A DNA stretch of 9,141 nucleotides. Source: a bacterium CG2_30_54_10. GTDB taxonomy: Bacteria > Muiribacteriota > Ozemobacteria > Ozemobacterales > Ozemobacteraceae. How positions within the stretch are numbered: position 1 is the first letter of the stretch; each line of letters opens with the position of its first letter. The translations under genes and the position numbers were made by a program. Below the pieces are notes generated by a model. The model was given only the letters and a program-made list of their open reading frames with translations, was not told the origin of the DNA and did not search any database. This document shows positions 7,001 to 9,141 of the stretch, piece after piece. The stretch is from positions 1 through 9,141 of the forward strand of contig MNYA01000189.1 in NCBI GenBank assembly GCA_001872985.1. Direction: 5' to 3'.

Positions 7001-7169
7001 CGCCCTTCTTTACGCCCAGATTCGCAAGGCATTTCATCACTTCCTCGACGATCTCCCGAAACTCGCCGTAGGTCATATCCACCCAGCGGCCCTCGCCGAT
7101 ATCGCACGACATGGCGACCTTTGCCGAATCTTTAGGTGGGGCGGAAATGCGAAGGGTTTTGTCAAACAT
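4056..7169 (-). CDS. trifunctional fusion: acyl-adenylating ligase, acyl carrier domain, HMG-CoA-reductase domain
   Basis: This is a 1037-residue protein with three domains. Residues 1-505 are an AMP-forming ligase: A3 YTSGTTGKPKG (164-174), A5 QGFGMTET (300-307), A7 LRTGDLAHID (371-380), A8 GRAKD (389-393), and the A10 lysine K491 in PLPRSSSFKVKR. An Ala/Ser linker (508-555) leads to a carrier domain (556-630) with LDSL; Ser591 is the expected phosphopantetheine site. Residues 650-1030 match class I HMG-CoA reductase: VPLGLVGPL (700-708), ATTEG (Glu727), GDASGQNM (818-825), GDKK (Lys858), GQD (Asp932), VGGGTRLPTQ (967-976) and the late AHARYGR (His1022). So all four catalytic residues are present. 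Expected chemistry is activation, loading on the carrier, and four-electron NAD(P)H reduction to an alcohol, parallel to A-T-R carboxylic acid reductases; the substrate is unknown. The start is ATG 7169 with AGGAG six bases upstream, not the TTG at 7190. It overlaps the formyltransferase gene by 4 bp. Confidence 0.93.
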   Translation of the reverse strand: MFDKTLRISAPPKDSAKVAMSCDIGEGRWVDMTYGEFREIVEEVMKCLANLGVKKGDRIPIVGENHFKWLPVFIGITGYGAIAVPVDGASADQRLLAIVEDCSPSVVVVTTKIKGRWEALYERLPGDFPLVDFHFEILKMKTRPEPLAKPPAAPEPKDAAAIIYTSGTTGKPKGIVLSHSAIMSSIRLGVRSGSFGPHDAMLAILPLSHVFGLINAGLAPIVTGGRVILAGSYIPGEILGAAIKYHVTFALLVPRLAEVFVMALRQAQIKVPTLTIIIGGAAVAPSLLEAFRRWGIRTMQGFGMTETAGGVIMCDNGPLGSIGKPFPEVETKIKDPNPEGVGELLIKSPTLMTGIWGSPDQTKEAFDADFLRTGDLAHIDEAGYVYIRGRAKDVIVPAGGMNVYPDELELRLGHLPFAEEYSILGLQEGGYEFPALVFRPKKEFFAEQQETPAVASIQDELDRLTAGWPEWERFRRVIMLETPLPRSSSFKVKRNSLVESLGLKASEEQTSMAAVSAAQSSVRAAVSRAQPSVHAASEGSSALPKEASPAPDTEDQEIFDKFKSVVAHFLNVPSDQITPGKRLVEFLQLDSLGIIALISHLEEVFGLSLKQLIGRQVRDFGGLFALIKEGGYLDKLKGIEIPTNDAPALPPLLDYSREAVKIRQQFLQKHVVGNIKGIPRPDDPLPFAGNIEGFFGFSQVPLGLVGPLRIIGEFANGDYYVPLATTEGALVSSICRGAQVITMSGGARVKVLADSLVRAPLFMFRGIPEMLAFSDWIPKIFSALKEVAESTTRFGKLNAVEQFPMGSNLCLRFVYATGDASGQNMTTIATHKAVEYILREFKGQISDWFLETNLSGDKKINAINFTRNRGKRVIAEVGIPDDLVEKLLHTTSDRMVKLSSVSQMSALHAHSFGCQAHYANVLAAIFIACGQDPACVAESATGVTQLEKRDGHLVASVTMPGIMIGTVGGGTRLPTQQLCLQILDCDGPRKARKMGEIVAGAVLAGEISLIAAMAADEFADAHARYGRQAGMEAPARK
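5568..5633 (-). repeat. linker repeats inside the fusion gene, with a 16-bp palindrome
   Basis: This codes for residues 513-534 of the fusion, two 11-residue near-repeats, AAVSAAQSSVR and AAVSRAQPSVH, followed by a decayed third (AASEGSS). They form the flexible linker between ligase and carrier domain. At DNA level the segment contains the perfect palindrome GCACAGAGCTCTGTGC (5603-5618). The linker probably grew by 33-bp duplication and may vary between strains. Confidence 0.6.
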
Positions 7170-7175
7170 AGGTCG

Positions 7176-7180
7176 CTCCT
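7176..7180 (-). promoter_or_regulatory. Shine-Dalgarno site that fixes the fusion start
   Basis: AGGAG on the minus strand lies six bases before the ATG at 7169. The upstream TTG at 7190 has no comparable site, and starting there would place AGGAG inside the coding region, so the protein begins MFDKTLRISA. Confidence 0.8.
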
Positions 7181-7194
7181 GAAATCTCAACGTG

Positions 7195-7251
7195 TTCCCC
7201 GCTTGGGGAAGAACCAGACTGCGGTTCTAACAACGAAAATTCCCGATCGGG
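7195..7251 (-). promoter_or_regulatory. structured leader of the fusion gene: two adjacent hairpins and a palindrome
   Basis: In minus-strand order: CCCGATCGGG (7242-7251) is a perfect 10-bp palindrome that could be a regulator site. GAACC-GCAGTCT-GGTTC (7211-7227) is a five-pair stem-loop. TTCCCC-AAGC-GGGGAA (7195-7210) is a six-pair stem-loop directly adjoining it. Both hairpins fall between the gene upstream and the ribosome binding site of the fusion. I recognise no known riboswitch class and found no convincing promoter boxes. Confidence 0.4.
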
Positions 7252-7282
7252 CGAATCTTCAATGATGAGCACAAGGATAGCC

Positions 7283-7309
7283 AAAACTCATCTCCCTGTA
7301 AAGGAGATG
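7283..7309 (-). terminator. possible intrinsic terminator after the outer-membrane protein gene
   Basis: CATCTCC (minus strand, 7309-7303), loop TTTACAG, GGAGATG (7295-7289) form a perfect seven-pair stem, then AG and four T residues. The short T-run suggests partial termination. It lies 16 bp after the barrel gene's stop and would separate that gene from the fusion. Confidence 0.45.
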
Positions 7310-7325
7310 CCTTGCAAAAATTGGT

Positions 7326-8513
7326 TCAGAACTGGTACCCCGCGCTAAGACCAACATCTTTTTGAAGATCCGAACGACTGCCTCCGTTGATGACAGCAAG
7401 CCGAAGTTCGTAATACCCCCACTCGACAAGCCTGCGAAGCCGACCCTCTAAATTCTGTATTGAATCGTCGGTTCCACCGAACCTCGTGCTTGCAAGGATG
7501 AGGCTAATGCGGGTTTTCTTCGAAACATTGCGCTCCGCCGTTCCCGAAAGGGTGTGCGAGGTGGAAGCCGGGCTGGTCTCGAGAAGATACCCCAGGCTGA
7601 GTTTGTCTTTCCCCTGCCATGGTGCGCCCCAGGTCAGGGTTCCTTCGTAAAAGGTGCTCCGGGGAAGCCTTCCATCATCGAAGTAGAATCGGCCACCGAT
7701 ACCGGTTTCGAGATAGAAACTTCCCATATCGAGACCGATCAGATTGCGGGTGATTCCGGAGTTAGTCGTGCCGTTCATCTGCAATCGGTAGTCGCTTGTG
7801 ATATCGACCCGCTGACCGTCGTAATACTGAAGGCCGAGTCGCCAGGTATCGGTTGCTCCGCTTGATGCATATTCCCCGATCAGCCTCAGCGAATCGATGT
7901 GATAGCTTAATTGAAAAGATGAAAAGCGATTCTTGTAATCCTGACCCGACTGAACCGCCAGAGCCGCCTGCTCGTTGAATCTATACCTCAGTTCGCCTTC
8001 GAAATAGCCCGGCCCCTCGGCCCTGGTTTTATCATCAATCTTTGAGATTTGTCCGACCTCGAGAGTCGTTGAAAGGCGACGCCCCCATGGATACCACCAC
8101 GAAACTCCGTCCACCGGCCGGAATGAATGGTTTCCGATCCAGATCCGGCCCGCCTTGAACTCGAGTGGGGTTTCCATGTTCCGTCCGAAAAAGGAAGCCT
8201 GATACAGTTGATTCAGGCGAGGCGCGACACCCTTGTAATCCTTGAATAATACATGCCGGTATTCGAATTCCGAAACCAGATAAGGGTTCTGATGGTTGTA
8301 TGTCAACCGTTGAGAAGACTTTTCCCGATACGGTCCAAACGGCGAGGAGGTGCTGATCTCCTCTCTCTGGATCTGGCATGGGGAATGAATCCCGGAACCA
8401 GTCGCAGCGACCCCTTGCGGGGGCGGGGCCTCAGCAAAGGCCGAAATCCCGAGAAATATCGACAACCACGCGGCGAGCAGAGCCGCCGCAGGCAGATGCC
8501 GCCGGCTATTCAT
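7326..8513 (-). CDS. outer-membrane beta-barrel protein, function unknown
   Basis: This 395-residue protein begins with a classical signal peptide: basic MNSRRH, a hydrophobic core AALLAAWLSIFLG, and probable signal peptidase I cleavage after AFA (residue 27). There is no lipobox. The mature part is rich in alternating polar and hydrophobic segments with many aromatic residues (for example LEGRLRRLVEWGYYELRLAV and YFEGELRYRF), typical of antiparallel membrane strands. It ends VGLSAGYQF, a terminal phenylalanine beta-signal recognised by the BAM machinery. No periplasmic enzyme motif is visible. I prefer the ATG at 8513, with GAGG only three bases upstream, over the TTG at 8522, which has no site of its own. 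It lies on the same strand as the biosynthetic genes, 156 bp before the fusion with a terminator-like hairpin between, so a role in export or surface display of the product is only a guess. Family name not recognised. Confidence 0.75.
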   Translation of the reverse strand: MNSRRHLPAAALLAAWLSIFLGISAFAEAPPPQGVAATGSGIHSPCQIQREEISTSSPFGPYREKSSQRLTYNHQNPYLVSEFEYRHVLFKDYKGVAPRLNQLYQASFFGRNMETPLEFKAGRIWIGNHSFRPVDGVSWWYPWGRRLSTTLEVGQISKIDDKTRAEGPGYFEGELRYRFNEQAALAVQSGQDYKNRFSSFQLSYHIDSLRLIGEYASSGATDTWRLGLQYYDGQRVDITSDYRLQMNGTTNSGITRNLIGLDMGSFYLETGIGGRFYFDDGRLPRSTFYEGTLTWGAPWQGKDKLSLGYLLETSPASTSHTLSGTAERNVSKKTRISLILASTRFGGTDDSIQNLEGRLRRLVEWGYYELRLAVINGGSRSDLQKDVGLSAGYQF

Positions 8514-8813
8514 TTGCCTCAAAATCTTTTTTTTCTACCACCAGCCCAGGGCCTCAGTACCAGATTGATCAAAGATTTCCGAGCCTTATCTCTTTCATCG
8601 GCAGACCAGAGCTGATTTCGGAGCCGACTTTCGGAAATCGGGTGCATTCCCCAAAAAAGGTCATGCGGAAACGCGTTGATCCCCTGAACTGGCCGCCAAC
8701 AGCAACGATTACTTGTTATCTCGACCGTATCTACCAGACAGTCGATAGTTGCGCCCACGGGCGCTTCACTTGGAAGAGCCGGACATGTTTCTCTCTTTCA
8801 GAAGTAACTACTT
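8514..8813. other. 300-bp non-coding stretch upstream of the outer-membrane gene
   Basis: No supported gene. An open frame on the minus strand (8519-8758) has no ribosome binding site and no recognisable composition or family. A T8 run lies at 8527-8534 (an A-run just before the barrel gene on the coding strand). I could not identify clear promoter boxes, though the promoter of the barrel gene is expected here. Confidence 0.5.
8751..8764. repeat. short perfect inverted repeat GCGCCC-AC-GGGCGC
   Basis: Six base pairs separated by two bases. There is no T-run on either side, so it is not a terminator. It could be a regulator site upstream of the outer-membrane gene; its role is unknown. Confidence 0.45.
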
Positions 8814-8840
8814 AAAAAAGGGGGGCGCTTTGCGCCCTCC
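8814..8840 (-). terminator. strong rho-independent terminator (minus strand)
   Basis: On the minus strand, GGAGGGCGC (8840-8832), loop AAA, GCGCCCCCC (8828-8820) form a nine-pair GC-rich stem with one G-T wobble, followed at once by six T residues (8819-8814). It would end a transcript entering from the right of the window. No gene for that transcript is seen before the window edge. Confidence 0.85.
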
Positions 8841-8884
8841 GGTCTGCCTTCACACTTCCCCCGACTTAATTGAGATGATACTTT

Positions 8885-9119
8885 GTAAGAGTTTAGCGGT
8901 TTGAAAAAATGGAGAACGAAGGAATTTAGGAGAAGTGGAGATAGAGGAAATGACTTTTCTTCAATTTTCCCAAACAGGGAAACTCTTATTTTTTTTTCCT
9001 TCCACTCCAGATCTGCGTTAATCCGCGTTTATCTGCGGCAAAAAAATCCTTTCCTTTTTTCTGTTTTTTCGTTTCCTCTGATTTTTCGCCTTTCTTCTTT
9101 CATACCGCTAAACTCTTAC
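8885..9119. mobile_element. 235-bp MITE-like element with IS66-type ends
   Basis: The terminal inverted repeats are 22 bp with one mismatch: GTAAGAGTTTAGCGGT then TTGAAA at 8885-8906, and its reverse complement at 9098-9119. They are directly flanked on both sides by the same 8-bp word GATACTTT (8877-8884 and 9120-9127), a target-site duplication. The interior carries no open frame of note, so the element is non-autonomous. The IS66 family is known for ends beginning GTAA and for 8-bp duplications, which fits. The interior is AT-rich with poly-T and poly-A tracts, a TTTCCC-AAACA-GGGAAA hairpin (8966-8982) followed by a T10 run on the plus strand, and a set of decamer repeats. The intact duplication suggests a fairly recent insertion. 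Confidence 0.8.
9011..9040. repeat. three imperfect 10-bp repeats (ATCTGCG/ATCCGCG type)
   Basis: ATCTGCGTTA, ATCCGCGTTT and ATCTGCGGCA follow each other without spacers inside the MITE-like element. Sequences of this kind recur as dispersed repeats in many environmental bacterial genomes (recall, not searched). The period is about one helical turn. Confidence 0.6.
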
Positions 9120-9141
9120 GATACTTTCAGAAGAGCTTTCT

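Noticed and set aside
7170..7190. TTG start giving a seven-residue longer fusion protein
   Set aside because: No ribosome binding site precedes the TTG, while AGGAG stands at ideal spacing before the ATG at 7169.
8519..8758. 79-codon minus-strand open frame upstream of the outer-membrane gene
   Set aside because: No Shine-Dalgarno sequence at its ATG, no recognisable domain or coding character, and its end runs to the start of the barrel gene.

Overview
The window looks like part of a Gram-negative bacterial chromosome of moderate GC content, probably from an environmental or uncultured lineage. Three things suggest this: a signal-peptide-bearing outer-membrane barrel protein, dispersed palindromic repeats of the GTCATTGCGAG type and of the ATCTGCG/ATCCGCG type that recur in deltaproteobacterial and candidate-phylum genomes, and good Shine-Dalgarno sequences. 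No rRNA, tRNA or taxonomic marker gene is present, so the phylum cannot be fixed.

All five convincing genes lie on the minus strand, so the window reads biologically from right to left. The right edge (8814-9141) has a strong minus-strand terminator and a 235-bp MITE-like element with 22-bp terminal inverted repeats and an 8-bp target duplication. Next comes an outer-membrane beta-barrel protein (7326-8513), followed by a terminator-like hairpin. Then comes the centrepiece, a 1037-residue fusion (4056-7169) with the order AMP-forming acyl ligase, acyl-carrier domain, HMG-CoA-reductase domain. Its stop codon overlaps the start of a formyltransferase-fold gene (3301-4059). A 311-bp gap with a terminator-like hairpin and a 71-bp palindromic repeat precedes an OleC-like AMP ligase (1277-2989), which is followed 22 bp later by a UbiA-family integral membrane protein (325-1254). 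The left end (1-324) holds two perfect 83-bp tandem copies with a long hairpin and a possible orphan coding tail, but no complete gene.

The most interesting reading is that the fusion is a convergent analogue of carboxylic acid reductase (A-T-R). The A domain would load a carboxylic acid onto the fused carrier domain. A class-I HMGR-type domain, in place of the usual short-chain-dehydrogenase R domain, would then reduce the thioester by four electrons and release a primary alcohol. All four HMGR catalytic residues (Glu, Lys, Asp, His) and the carrier serine are visible. With the coupled formyltransferase, a second acyl-activating enzyme of the beta-lactone-synthetase type and a membrane prenyltransferase-like protein, the locus resembles a small biosynthetic cluster for a lipid-like or prenylated metabolite. 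The architecture is read directly from sequence; the pathway, substrates and product are inference.
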